A DNA stretch of 64,000 bases, taken from Dongia_B sp964406155 (GTDB lineage: Bacteria; Pseudomonadota; Alphaproteobacteria; Dongiales; Dongiaceae). The DNA lies in NCBI GenBank assembly GCA_964406155.1, contig CAYOQR010000006.1, forward strand, positions 62,001-126,000, written 5' to 3'. Both the position numbers and the translations under genes were made by a program. Positions 52,107-60,403 of the stretch are shown here, one piece after another (positions within the stretch are counted from its first letter, which is position 1; the number at the start of each line of letters is the position of its first letter). Below the pieces are notes generated by a model. The model was not told the DNA's origin. It saw nothing but the letters and a program-made list of their open reading frames with translations, and searched no databases.

Positions 52107-52625
52107 ATGGCCGACCATGAGAAGCCAAGCGGCTACGAACTGATCATCCTCACCGGCCTGGTTCTCGCCTGCGTGGTCGGCACCGCAGGGACATTGGGAG
52201 TCCTGAAGGTCGCGCCGACGATGCAGCCGGCACAGAGGTCCGAAGCGATGATGCAGCACGGCATGACCCACGCCGGCATGCAGATGAGCGCATCGGAAGA
52301 TGCCATCGCGGCGACAACCATCTCCAAGGAGAAACTGGCAAACGTGCCCGGCAAGGAAATCACCGTGCAGCTTGTCGTTTTCAAGCCGGGCGCAATCGTG
52401 CCGGAACATCATCATGCCGGGTCCCTCACGGTCTACGTGCTATCTGGCACGATTCGCTCCCAGCTCGCCGGCAGCCCGGTCATGGAATATCACGCCGGTG
52501 ACACGTTCTTCGAACCGATAGGCGCGACACATCTTCTTGCGCAGAATCCAAGCACGACGGAAGAGGCGCGCATCCTCGCCATCCATGTGGCTGATGAAGA
52601 TGCGCAGTTGACTGTCTATCACTGA
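52107..52625 (+). CDS. membrane-anchored cupin protein
   Basis: 172 aa. One N-terminal membrane segment (ELIILTGLVLACVVGTAGTLGVL), a methionine/histidine-rich linker (MMQHGMTHAGMQM), then a cupin_2 barrel with metal ligands in GAIVPEHHHAGSLTVYVLSG and the downstream GATHLL. The Met/His linker suggests metal binding. ATG 52107 has GGAGGG upstream; the frame begins at 52095. Function unknown. Confidence 0.78.
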   Translation: MADHEKPSGYELIILTGLVLACVVGTAGTLGVLKVAPTMQPAQRSEAMMQHGMTHAGMQMSASEDAIAATTISKEKLANVPGKEITVQLVVFKPGAIVPEHHHAGSLTVYVLSGTIRSQLAGSPVMEYHAGDTFFEPIGATHLLAQNPSTTEEARILAIHVADEDAQLTVYH

Positions 52626-52691
52626 CGCGGCATCAGCGGGTCGATCTTATCTTAAATTTCGCGGTGTCTAATCCAAGGAAACGAGCATCTC

Positions 52692-52778
52692 ATGAATGTC
52701 GATAATCGCATGGCCATCGGCTTTCGCAGCACACCCGAGGCGGTTGCGGCACTCAAGGTTGACGTGCTCTCTCTTTAA
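52692..52778 (+). CDS. small hypothetical ORF (28 aa)
   Basis: Reading frame of 28 codons starting MNVDNRMAIGFRST and ending VLSL, with AAGGAAACGAG a few bases upstream of ATG. It could be a short real peptide or the truncated 5' end of a lost gene, since the next gene is on the other strand and itself shortened. Low confidence. Confidence 0.25.
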   Translation: MNVDNRMAIGFRSTPEAVAALKVDVLSL

Positions 52779-52812
52779 ACTCAGATCGGAGGGTGTCGAA
52801 GTTACACACCGC

Positions 52813-53520
52813 CTATGCTGTCAAGGTGACACGGCGGAAATTTTTTGGCTGATCGAATCCCTTCAACATGGCCTGACCCGGCGTCACGATGGCGCTCGTC
52901 AGCAGATGCACAACTGACGGATCGGTGGCGGTCTCATCCGAGAGCACCAGATCACGGCCCGCCGACTGGCTTCGTAACTGGGCGGCGATGTTCACGACCG
53001 AGCCGAAATAGTCCAGCCGATCGCCCTGCTTGACGGCAATGGCCGGGCCGGCATGGATGCCGAGCTTGATCACCAAGCCGTCGGAGAGGCCATTTTCCCG
53101 GTTGAAGCCATTGACGCAGCACTGGATGGCAATGGCCGCCTTGACCGCCTGACCGGCCTGCATGAACACGGCCATCACGGCATCACCGATGGTCTTGACC
53201 ACAGTACCATTGTGATCGTGAATGATCCGGGTGAGAAAGACGAAGTGCTTGCGCACCAGGCGATAGGCTGCCGCGTCACCGATCCGCCGGTACAATGCGC
53301 TCGACTCCTTCAGGTCGGTGAAGAGTACTGCAACCTCGTCGATGACCACCTCGTCCTCACGCCGCGGCATATCGTTGAAATTGATCGGTGCCGTCAAGCA
53401 TGCCGGGACCGCGGCGCCATGCCTGGCTGCACGAACATGTACGCTCTCTCGTTTGGCAGTCCGAGCGAGGGGAAATTCAAGATGATCGTTGTTGAACCTG
53501 CCGATCATGGCTTTTCTCAC
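52813..53520 (-). CDS. class III adenylate/guanylate cyclase domain protein, N-terminally shortened
   Basis: 235-aa frame holding a complete class III cyclase catalytic domain. The metal aspartates are in AVLFTDLKESS and TIGDAVMAVF, the purine-selecting aspartate in RLDYFGSVVN and the transition-state N and R in VVNIAAQLRS. Proteins with this domain type normally carry a ~250-aa N-terminal region (DUF5939), absent here. Residues 1-45 look unlike any domain and the start is unclear (GTG 53520, ATG 53508 or ATG 53370). Probably makes cAMP if expressed, but may be a truncated relic. Confidence 0.7.
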   Translation of the reverse strand: MRKAMIGRFNNDHLEFPLARTAKRESVHVRAARHGAAVPACLTAPINFNDMPRREDEVVIDEVAVLFTDLKESSALYRRIGDAAAYRLVRKHFVFLTRIIHDHNGTVVKTIGDAVMAVFMQAGQAVKAAIAIQCCVNGFNRENGLSDGLVIKLGIHAGPAIAVKQGDRLDYFGSVVNIAAQLRSQSAGRDLVLSDETATDPSVVHLLTSAIVTPGQAMLKGFDQPKNFRRVTLTA

Positions 53521-53571
53521 TTGAAATACGACACGGCGGGAGCTACCGACACGCTCGTCGTGCCCATTGGT

Positions 53572-53979
53572 TCAGGAACGCCCGTGGATATCGTCAACCG
53601 CTTCCGCACGCCAGGTCGCACGGATGATGATGACGGCAAACAAGACCATCGAAAGCCAAAGCGCCATCGATGACACCCCGAGCACCGGGGCCATGCTCCG
53701 GTTGCCCAGCAGAAGCAAGGCGAGCGCCGGGATCATGACAAGGAAGCTCGCGACATTGAGCCAGAAATGGGCAACCGGCAGGCGGCCCCTGGCGGCCATC
53801 GGGACGGCCCGATAAACCAGGCCATACAGCACCATCGACACCCATCCCAGAAGATTGATATGGGCATGCACCGGCGCGAGGGTGAAATCCTCGGATGAAC
53901 CCATCCAGACGCCGAGTAACATCCCGGTTGCGCCAGCCAGGACGCCGAATTGCAAAAAGCGGTCGGACAAACGCGTCAT
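53572..53979 (-). CDS. small haem-copper-oxidase-like membrane protein
   Basis: 135 aa with four hydrophobic segments. The sequence APVHAHINLLGWVSMVLYGLVYR resembles a single helix pair of the CcoN/NorB family with its histidines, as in short proteins annotated cytochrome-c oxidase-like. It cannot be a full oxidase. AGGAAG precedes ATG. Function unknown. Confidence 0.7.
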   Translation of the reverse strand: MTRLSDRFLQFGVLAGATGMLLGVWMGSSEDFTLAPVHAHINLLGWVSMVLYGLVYRAVPMAARGRLPVAHFWLNVASFLVMIPALALLLLGNRSMAPVLGVSSMALWLSMVLFAVIIIRATWRAEAVDDIHGRS

Positions 53980-54093
53980 CTTGTTTCTTCCTGTGGTTAT
54001 ATCGGCCAGCCGACATGGTTGGCGGAGCGATCCTCTGGTGAGCAGGCTCCGCCTCTCTTCAATATGAGCAGGTGAGATCGGGCCTGCGGCTCT

Positions 54094-55431
54094 TCAGCTT
54101 CCGTCGAGACCGGTGCAAACCTTCTTCGAGCTTTCGGCCAATGCCTCGATTTCCTGAATGACGACGGGGCAAGCGGCTTCCGCCGCGATCAGCATGCCGA
54201 GATCAGCCGCGGCGCGAGCGATATCCGGTGCATCGAGCAGGCGTTGCAATGCCTGCCTGATCGCCGTCGTCTCTGCGGTGGGCGGCAAGGACAACCCGGC
54301 GCCGCGCTCGGTCACCCGCACGGCATTATCGTTCTGATCGCGGCCAAGCGGCATGATGAGCAGCGGCTTCCGGTGGGTAAGGGCCCTGAGCACCGTTCCA
54401 TGGCCGCCATGGGTGACGACCAGGGATGCCAGGCGCATCACCTCATCATGTGGAGCACTATGGACAAGGGCGACATTCGAGCCAGAACGCAGTTCGCCGG
54501 GCTCGATGACGCCCCCGAGGGTGACCAGCATGCGGATGTCCAAGCCGTCGGCCGTATCGATGATCCGCTGCAAATGTGCCGCATGATCCTGGAAGGTCGT
54601 GCTGAACCCGACGAGGACCAGGGGACGCGGGTCGGAGTCCGGCCATGGCGAGTGCCAGGGTGCTGTCCAGGCGATCGGGTCCAACTGCGGACCGACATAT
54701 TTGATCTTCTGCGGCAGCGCCTCAGGTGCGAAGTCGAAGGCCCGGCTGGTGCCGATCAGGAGTCGTTCGGCTGCCCGCTCCTGCTCGAATACATGACGCA
54801 AGGCAGGGAGACCCAGAACCTCCCGGGCCGCATTCAGGGCAGGCAGGCCATGATCCAGCAACGCAGTCGCGCCTTCGACGCATTCGGCGATCTTCGCATG
54901 ATCGGCTGGCGAGCGAGGAGCCGCCAATCCCGAGCCCAGCGGCGGCGTGCCGGGCACGGGGTAAAGGCTGATACCGGAAGTGAGCAAGGCGAGCCTTTGG
55001 TTGAGCGCTTCGCAGCCGGCGGCCACGCCGAAGAGCATTTCGTTGCTGACGACCAGATCCGCCGGCTCCCGCTCCAATTCCGCGATCAGGTCCTGGGCAT
55101 AAGCCAAGGCCGGTCCGCACCAGATGCGGTCGACGCCGTGCTTGAGGCCCTCGATCGGATCGGCGGCCTCCCAGTCGCGGATGATATCGCTGTCGCGGGA
55201 CCGATCCGCTCTGTTCGGGGCGCGGGTCCAGGAGACGAAGTCGACTCCGGTGGCCAAGACCTCCTCTTTGCTGCAGCGGTCGCTCATCATCCGGACCCGG
55301 TGCCCGCGCCGGGCAAGCTTTCCTGCCACGGTCAAGGTCGGGCCGATGGTGCCGCCACCTTCCCAGGTCGCGAACAGGAAGTTCTTGCATTGGACAATAG
55401 GTGCGTGCATCTCGTTTCCCCTTCCACTCAT
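54094..55431 (-). CDS. UDP-glycosyltransferase, MGT-type (GT1 family)
   Basis: About 445 aa, GT-B fold. N-terminal FLFATWEGGGTIGPTLTVAGKLARRGHRV and C-terminal sugar-nucleotide motif HSAPHDEVMRLASLVVTHGGHGTVLRALTHRKPLLIMPLGRDQNDNAVRV are typical of macrolide/antibiotic glycosyltransferases. The frame is open to 55761, but that part lies inside tetR. ATG 55431 (GAGG upstream) and ATG 55410 (GGAAGGGG upstream) are both credible starts. It follows tetR by 13 bp, suggesting an inducible detoxification pair. Confidence 0.82.
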   Translation of the reverse strand: MSGRGNEMHAPIVQCKNFLFATWEGGGTIGPTLTVAGKLARRGHRVRMMSDRCSKEEVLATGVDFVSWTRAPNRADRSRDSDIIRDWEAADPIEGLKHGVDRIWCGPALAYAQDLIAELEREPADLVVSNEMLFGVAAGCEALNQRLALLTSGISLYPVPGTPPLGSGLAAPRSPADHAKIAECVEGATALLDHGLPALNAAREVLGLPALRHVFEQERAAERLLIGTSRAFDFAPEALPQKIKYVGPQLDPIAWTAPWHSPWPDSDPRPLVLVGFSTTFQDHAAHLQRIIDTADGLDIRMLVTLGGVIEPGELRSGSNVALVHSAPHDEVMRLASLVVTHGGHGTVLRALTHRKPLLIMPLGRDQNDNAVRVTERGAGLSLPPTAETTAIRQALQRLLDAPDIARAAADLGMLIAAEAACPVVIQEIEALAESSKKVCTGLDGS

Positions 55432-55444
55432 TTCGTCCTCGCCC

Positions 55445-56068
55445 TCATTTCTTCCTTGTGGGATCGGCGCGCGGCTGATCGAGGACCGCATGGACCATCC
55501 GGCTGATGATGAGCTTAAGGTCAGCCGTGGATCGCCCCATGTCACGCCGTACCAGCTTCCAGACATAGACGTCGGTCGCGACGACGAGCGCGTCGAGTTT
55601 CGCCTTGCGCGCAGCTTCCGGCAGCGGATCGAGCCATGGCGCAAAACTCTCCCGCAGCCACTGCCGATGGCCGGCACGGCCGACGTCGTTGATAGACCGA
55701 AGAGCAGCATGGCGTTCTTCCTGGGCAAGGAGCCGCATGACGAAATCGCCTGACCCCTCATAATCGGCGATCACCGTGTCGATGGTGCGGTCGACGTCAC
55801 CGACGGACATGCCGCGGCGGAGCAGGACCTCCTCACGAAGACGTGCGGAAACGGCCTCCAACAGGCCCTCCTTGCTGCCGAACCGCCGAATGATGGTCTG
55901 AACCGTTACCTCGGCGTCTTGGGCGACCGCATCGAGCGTGATCTCATCGAAGTTGCCGATCCGGAGACGCGCGAGAAAGGCGTCGACGATCCGCAGGCCG
56001 GTGGCCTCGGCCGCCTGCGCCCGGGCGCCCTGACGATATGTTCGGCGCTTGGTCAGTTGATCCGTCAT
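55445..56068 (-). CDS. TetR-family regulator
   Basis: 207 aa. N-terminal helix-turn-helix (IVDAFLARLRIGNFDEITLDAVAQDAEVTVQTIIRRFGSKEGLLEAV) and a variable C-terminal ligand domain. It is co-directional with the glycosyltransferase and divergent from bioY. Repeats of AACACGAAAT in the upstream region are candidate operators. Confidence 0.85.
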   Translation of the reverse strand: MTDQLTKRRTYRQGARAQAAEATGLRIVDAFLARLRIGNFDEITLDAVAQDAEVTVQTIIRRFGSKEGLLEAVSARLREEVLLRRGMSVGDVDRTIDTVIADYEGSGDFVMRLLAQEERHAALRSINDVGRAGHRQWLRESFAPWLDPLPEAARKAKLDALVVATDVYVWKLVRRDMGRSTADLKLIISRMVHAVLDQPRADPTRKK

Positions 56069-56140
56069 CGGCCGTCACTCCGTTGTTCGCCGGGAAAACC
56101 AGTCTCGGCCAGCAAATGCCTGGCTTTTGGCTGCTTCATC

Positions 56141-56214
56141 AATTTCATGTTTGCATACTTAACACGAAATCTATGCGCTGACAACAATTCATTTTATGTA
56201 GACTAACACGAAAT
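56141..56214. promoter_or_regulatory. candidate TetR operators upstream of tetR
   Basis: TAACACGAAAT occurs at 56160-56170 and 56204-56214, 44 bp apart (about four turns). AATTTCATGTT (56141-56151) is a near inverted copy of the first, forming a palindrome with a 9-bp spacer. All lie between tetR and bioY. Confidence 0.55.
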
Positions 56215-56357
56215 TAAGCAGACCTTGGCCGGCCTCCGGAACTTGGCCGCGGGACAAGATTTCCTCTTTGCGCAACAGGCTGGCGCCCTTGTCAGGGGAC
56301 AGACCCTGGGCTATTGGAAAATCAAAGATCAGACATTTCAGACAGGAGCCCGTTCCC

Positions 56358-56939
56358 ATGGCATCGACCACCCTGACCCGCCGCAAGCCCTTGCTGGCCG
56401 ATCTCGCCGATCAATCACTGGTCTTGCGCGCCCTGGTCGTGCTGCTTGGCAGCGCCATGATCACGGCTTCCTCCTGGATCCAGGTGCCGATGTATCCGGT
56501 GCCGATGACCATGCAGACCTATACCGTGATCCTGATCGGCGCCCTGTGCGGCCGGCGGTTGGCGGCGGAAACCGTCGGCGCCTTCCTGGCCGAAGCGGCG
56601 GTCGGCCTCCCCGTGTTGGCCGGCGGTGCCGGCGGATTGCATCATTTCTGGGGGCCGACCGGCGGCTATCTCATCGGCTTCCTGGCCGCCGCCACGCTGA
56701 TCGGCTGGCTGGTCGAACGCGGCACGGCGCGCAGCCTGGTGCGTCTCGTGGGTGCCTTGCTGGCCGGCGAAGTCGTCATCTTCGGCCTAGGCCTTGCCTG
56801 GCTGACCGTTCTGTTCGGCGGCGCGACCGCCATCAGCAGCGGCCTGCTGCCTTTCGCTTTCGGCGATCTGGTGAAGACCGCTTTCGCCGCCGCCACCGTG
56901 CTGGCGGTGGCGCAATTGCGCCCCACACAGAAGAAATAA
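56358..56939 (+). CDS. bioY: biotin transporter BioY
   Basis: 193 aa substrate-binding S component of the biotin ECF transporter, six hydrophobic segments. Family motifs: QVPMYPVPMTMQTYTVILIGALCG and AVGLPVLAGGAGGLHHFWGPTGGYLIGF. ATG 56358 has AGGAG 9 nt upstream. No EcfA or EcfT (BioM/BioN) gene is adjacent; solitary BioY is common in alphaproteobacteria. One base separates it from the DUF1284 gene. Confidence 0.93.
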   Translation: MASTTLTRRKPLLADLADQSLVLRALVVLLGSAMITASSWIQVPMYPVPMTMQTYTVILIGALCGRRLAAETVGAFLAEAAVGLPVLAGGAGGLHHFWGPTGGYLIGFLAAATLIGWLVERGTARSLVRLVGALLAGEVVIFGLGLAWLTVLFGGATAISSGLLPFAFGDLVKTAFAAATVLAVAQLRPTQKK

Positions 56940-56940
56940 G

Positions 56941-57405
56941 ATGATCCGGCTGCGGCCGCATCATCTTCTGTGCGTGCTGACTTTCGCGGGGCGTGGTTAC
57001 ACGCCCCGCTTCACTTTGGGCCTCAGCGATATCGTCGCGCGCCTCAGTCAAGGCGAAGAGATCGTGATCGTTGAGGGGCCCGACGATATCTGCGCGCCGT
57101 GGCTACTGGAAACGGAACCGGCCTGCAACGACCTCACGCTCGGCGATGGCCGCAAGCGGCATTGCCACGAACCGCGTATCATCGAACGGGACCGGCGCGC
57201 CGCCGCCGATATCGGTATCCTGCTCAACCGCCCTATTTCGCCCGGCACGCGCCTGCACCTGACCGCAGATCTCATTGCGCGCCTGCGAACTGCCTTCCAA
57301 GCCGGAACGATCCGTAGCGGCTGCGCCGCCTGCGAGTGGAAAGGTTTCTGCGATCAGCTCAGCAACACCGATTTTCAGGGTTGTCTATTGAAGGCCGTAC
57401 AGTAG
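56941..57405 (+). CDS. DUF1284 protein
   Basis: 154 aa. The N-terminus MIRLRPHHLLCVLTFAGRGY is diagnostic of DUF1284. Conserved cysteines occur at LLCVL, DICAPW, PACND, GCAACEWKGFCDQL and QGCLL, enough for a metal or iron-sulfur site, which would match the iron-sulfur suspicion for this family. It starts 1 bp after bioY and is co-transcribed; a link to biotin is suggested by this recurring pairing but the function is unknown. Confidence 0.85.
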   Translation: MIRLRPHHLLCVLTFAGRGYTPRFTLGLSDIVARLSQGEEIVIVEGPDDICAPWLLETEPACNDLTLGDGRKRHCHEPRIIERDRRAAADIGILLNRPISPGTRLHLTADLIARLRTAFQAGTIRSGCAACEWKGFCDQLSNTDFQGCLLKAVQ

Positions 57406-57683
57406 CAGCGTGGTGCATGGCCGCGAACGGCTTCTCCGCAGAGCAATCGAGTATGATCATTCATCTCTGGTTCGCGCTCCGTGACGTCAGTGATCTTGCA
57501 TCCGCCGCTGTCAGTTAGATGACTGGCGTGAAGCTGTCACGGCAAGCGACGAAAATGCTTTAAAAACCGATATCAGGACGTCGCTCCACCTGCCGCGTAA
57601 GTGGAAGATTCACAGTTATCCATTTACCCTCGCAACAACGTATCGACGATGCCGAGCCGGGAGCAGGCATCCGCAGGTTGCTG

Positions 57684-58391
57684 ATGATAGATGGAGCAAT
57701 TGCCACTCTACCGTGCTGGCACGGTGTGAATCGCCGCTTGCGATCGCGGCGAGGCATGCCCGCATCATGGGCTCTTGTTCTAATCCTTCTAGCCCTGGCC
57801 TTTGCCGTCTCGTCCTTTGCCTTCGTGCAGCCGGCTTTCGCCGGCCAAAGCTATCCCAAACTCTGGGGCAGCATGGAAATCATGTCGAAGAATACCGCGC
57901 GTTTTCCCAAATGGGCCGACATGCTGCGGCGCTGGCATAACGGCGCCCCTTGCGACACGCCGACCTGCACGAACAAGGGCTGGGACAGTTTCATCGACAG
58001 CCTGCGCGGCAAGGACAAGATGACCCAGATCAAGGAGGTCAACCGCATCCTCAATCTGAAACCCTATATTCTCGATATGCAGAATTGGGGCGTACCGGAT
58101 TACTGGGAAACGCCCTTCGAATTTCTGAAGAAAAGCGGCGATTGCCATAGCTACGCGATCGCCAAGTATTTCGCTCTAAAAGCGTTGGGCATGCCGATCG
58201 ACGATATGCGAATCATTGTCCTACACGACCTCAACCTGAACCTGGGACATGCCGTCCTCATCGTCTATTACGACGGGCAGCAATTGCTGCTCGACAACCA
58301 GATCAGCACCGTCGTCCCGGCGGAGGTCGTGAAGCATTACCAGCCGGTCTATTCCATCAATGAGAACCACTGGTGGCTGCATGTGCGTTAA
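57684..58391 (+). CDS. LapG-like transglutaminase-fold cysteine protease (BTLCP family)
   Basis: 235 aa exported protein. Basic start, hydrophobic segment WALVLILLALAFAVSSFAF and likely cleavage after AFA near residue 53. The mature domain carries the catalytic triad C in SGDCHSYAIAKYF, H in NLGHAVLIV and D in LLLDNQ. In Pseudomonas the relative LapG cleaves a surface adhesin under control of LapD; neither LapD nor an adhesin gene is visible here. ATG 57684 or ATG 57756 may be the start. Confidence 0.83.
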   Translation: MIDGAIATLPCWHGVNRRLRSRRGMPASWALVLILLALAFAVSSFAFVQPAFAGQSYPKLWGSMEIMSKNTARFPKWADMLRRWHNGAPCDTPTCTNKGWDSFIDSLRGKDKMTQIKEVNRILNLKPYILDMQNWGVPDYWETPFEFLKKSGDCHSYAIAKYFALKALGMPIDDMRIIVLHDLNLNLGHAVLIVYYDGQQLLLDNQISTVVPAEVVKHYQPVYSINENHWWLHVR

Positions 58392-58651
58392 CGGTCATCC
58401 CTGCCTGTCGCGTCGATCCGGCCCGTCAGGGGATAAGACTAAAATCCATGACAGTCGTAACCTCGTGTCTCAGGCTTAACGCCGGGCACGGCATTTATTA
58501 AAATAAAATAAGTGCCAGCATCATCAGCCGCAGGCCACGAAAGCCATTTGTCAGGCAGTCATAGCACCGTCGCAGCCTCCAATCAGTTTGTCTGCTTAGC
58601 CGGCCCTGATCAGCCAGTGCCACTGGATTTTCGCGTGTGTGGAATTTTTGT

Positions 58652-59272
58652 ATGAATTGGTTTTTCGTCATCGCCCTTGCCATCTCGTCCAGCATCGACA
58701 ACCTGGCCGTCGGTGTCTCCTATGGCGTGCGCGATATCCGCATTCCCTTGGCAGCCAATCTGCTGATTGCCGCCATCTGCTTCATCTTCAGCGAACTTGG
58801 CATCCTCCTGGGCCAATCGATTGCCACCCTGCTGCCGGGGAAATTGCCCGATCTGGTCGGCGCGATACTGTTGCTGCTGATCGGTTTGCGGATCCTGCTG
58901 CTGGCCCTGCCCCGCCAGTCGCGGCGTCAGGAACCGGATCGGCCGGCGACGGGATGGCGCGGCCTTCTCCGCCAGGCGGAGACCTTGATGGCCGGTGAAG
59001 CCGGCGAGATCGGCATCACCGAATCCATCATCCTGGGGATCGCGCTTTCGGCCAATGCGCTGACCAATGCGCTGGGCGCCGGCCTTCTCGGCATGCCGCC
59101 TTTCGCCATTTCGCTGGCGGCGGCCATCGGCAGCTTCGTGACCGTGGCGGTCGGCGTCGCGCTTGGATTCCGGCTGGCCCATATCCGCATCGGCGAACAT
59201 TCGATCGGCCGGTTCGGCACTTTCATCAGCGGCATCGTCCTGATCGGCCTTGCCGTCAAGACGTTCCTCTAA
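58652..59272 (+). CDS. MntP/YtaF-like membrane protein
   Basis: 206 aa, about six membrane segments in two homologous halves. Each half carries the paired acidic/asparagine motif: ISSSIDNLAVGVSYG and ALSANALTNALGAG, as in Mn2+ exporter MntP and YtaF. In the second half the usual D is replaced by N (ANALTN), a YtaF-like trait. Frame opens at GTG 58637; I prefer ATG 58652. Probable cation transporter; substrate not certain. No Mn-riboswitch seen upstream. Confidence 0.75.
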   Translation: MNWFFVIALAISSSIDNLAVGVSYGVRDIRIPLAANLLIAAICFIFSELGILLGQSIATLLPGKLPDLVGAILLLLIGLRILLLALPRQSRRQEPDRPATGWRGLLRQAETLMAGEAGEIGITESIILGIALSANALTNALGAGLLGMPPFAISLAAAIGSFVTVAVGVALGFRLAHIRIGEHSIGRFGTFISGIVLIGLAVKTFL

Positions 59273-59312
59273 GGCTGCCGCCTGATCCGTCCTCTTCTCT
59301 TCGGTTCTTCGG

Positions 59313-60251
59313 TCAGGCGAAATCGGGATCGCGATCGATCTGCTGCCGCAGCCAGGTGGTGAAGCGCTGGATGCGCAATTCCTGGGCCCGCTCCTTCATG
59401 CAGATGAGATACCAGCCACCGGGCTGAGGCGCGCTGACATCGAAAGGCCGCACCAAACGTCCGGCCTGGAGATCCTCCGCCACCAGGAAATGCGGCGCCA
59501 GCGCGACGCCCTGACCATCGGCCGCAGCCGCCAGGGCCAGAAGATAGGAATCGAATTTCGGCACGGCGCGGCCGTTGAGATGGCTGCGGCCCTTGAGATG
59601 GGGCACACCGGCCGCCACACGCCAGACATCCCAATCCTCCGCCTTGTTGAAGAGCTGCAGCAAGGCGTGATCGGCGAGATCGGCCGGCTGGCGCAGGCCC
59701 TTGCCGGCAGTCGCCAGCGCTGGGCTGCAGACCGCCTCCAGCCGTGCCTTCGCCAGGAAGGTGTAATGATAGCTGGGATCGGCCGTGTCGCCGGTGCAGA
59801 TCATGCCGAGATCGGCGGTGCTGGGGTCGAAATGCCAGTGGAAATGGCTGGTGTTGAACCGCACCAGGATATCCGGATTGACCGTCTGGAAATCATGCAG
59901 GCGGGGAATGAGCCAGCGCACCGCCACCGTCACATAGACCTGTACCATCAGATCGTCGGTCTTCGCGGTGCGCAGGACCAGTTCGGTGCCCTGGCCGATA
60001 CGGTCGAAGGCATCCCGCAGGAAGGGATAATAGAGCGCGCCGGCATCGGTCAGTTCCACCCGCCGGGCGGTGCGGTGAAACAAGCTGGTGCCGAGACGCT
60101 CCTCCAGCCCGGCGATCTGATGGCTGACCGCCGACTGGGTGATGTTCAGCTCATCCGCCGCCGCCCGGAAACTGCTGAGCCGCGCCGCCGCTTCGAAGGC
60201 CCGCAGGGCTGTGAGAGGGGGTATCTGTCGCCGCATCGGGGCTGGCCGCAT
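59313..60251 (-). CDS. LysR-family regulator, GcvA subgroup
   Basis: 312 aa. HTH PLTALRAFEAAARLSSFRAAADELNITQSAVSHQIAGLEERLG and GcvA-type effector domain (YVTVAVRWLIPRLHDFQ, DLGMICTG). Divergent from a GlxA-type regulator with an inverted repeat between them. Target unknown; it may control the divergent gene or itself. Confidence 0.88.
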   Translation of the reverse strand: MRPAPMRRQIPPLTALRAFEAAARLSSFRAAADELNITQSAVSHQIAGLEERLGTSLFHRTARRVELTDAGALYYPFLRDAFDRIGQGTELVLRTAKTDDLMVQVYVTVAVRWLIPRLHDFQTVNPDILVRFNTSHFHWHFDPSTADLGMICTGDTADPSYHYTFLAKARLEAVCSPALATAGKGLRQPADLADHALLQLFNKAEDWDVWRVAAGVPHLKGRSHLNGRAVPKFDSYLLALAAAADGQGVALAPHFLVAEDLQAGRLVRPFDVSAPQPGGWYLICMKERAQELRIQRFTTWLRQQIDRDPDFA

Positions 60252-60290
60252 CCGTCAAAACCGGGACCATTCCCAGTCTATTCCGTGGGT

Positions 60291-60309
60291 AGATGACTTT
60301 TTCTCATCT
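60291..60309. promoter_or_regulatory. LysR-type inverted repeat between two regulator genes
   Basis: AGATGA (60291-60296) and TCATCT (60304-60309) with a 7-bp spacer, 40 bp upstream of lysR. Same geometry as the repeat at 42244-42262. Confidence 0.5.
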
Positions 60310-60403
60310 GACAATGATATAGTCTCGCTTGCGTCCGGGGCGCCGGATGCCGACGCTGGACAGGCCGTGAGATTGCGGCAGAAGCGAGTAGAACCGGCGC
60401 CAG

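Noticed and set aside
58440..58651. Manganese riboswitch upstream of the MntP/YtaF-like gene
   Set aside because: I could not find the conserved yybP-ykoY core or a matching stem arrangement.
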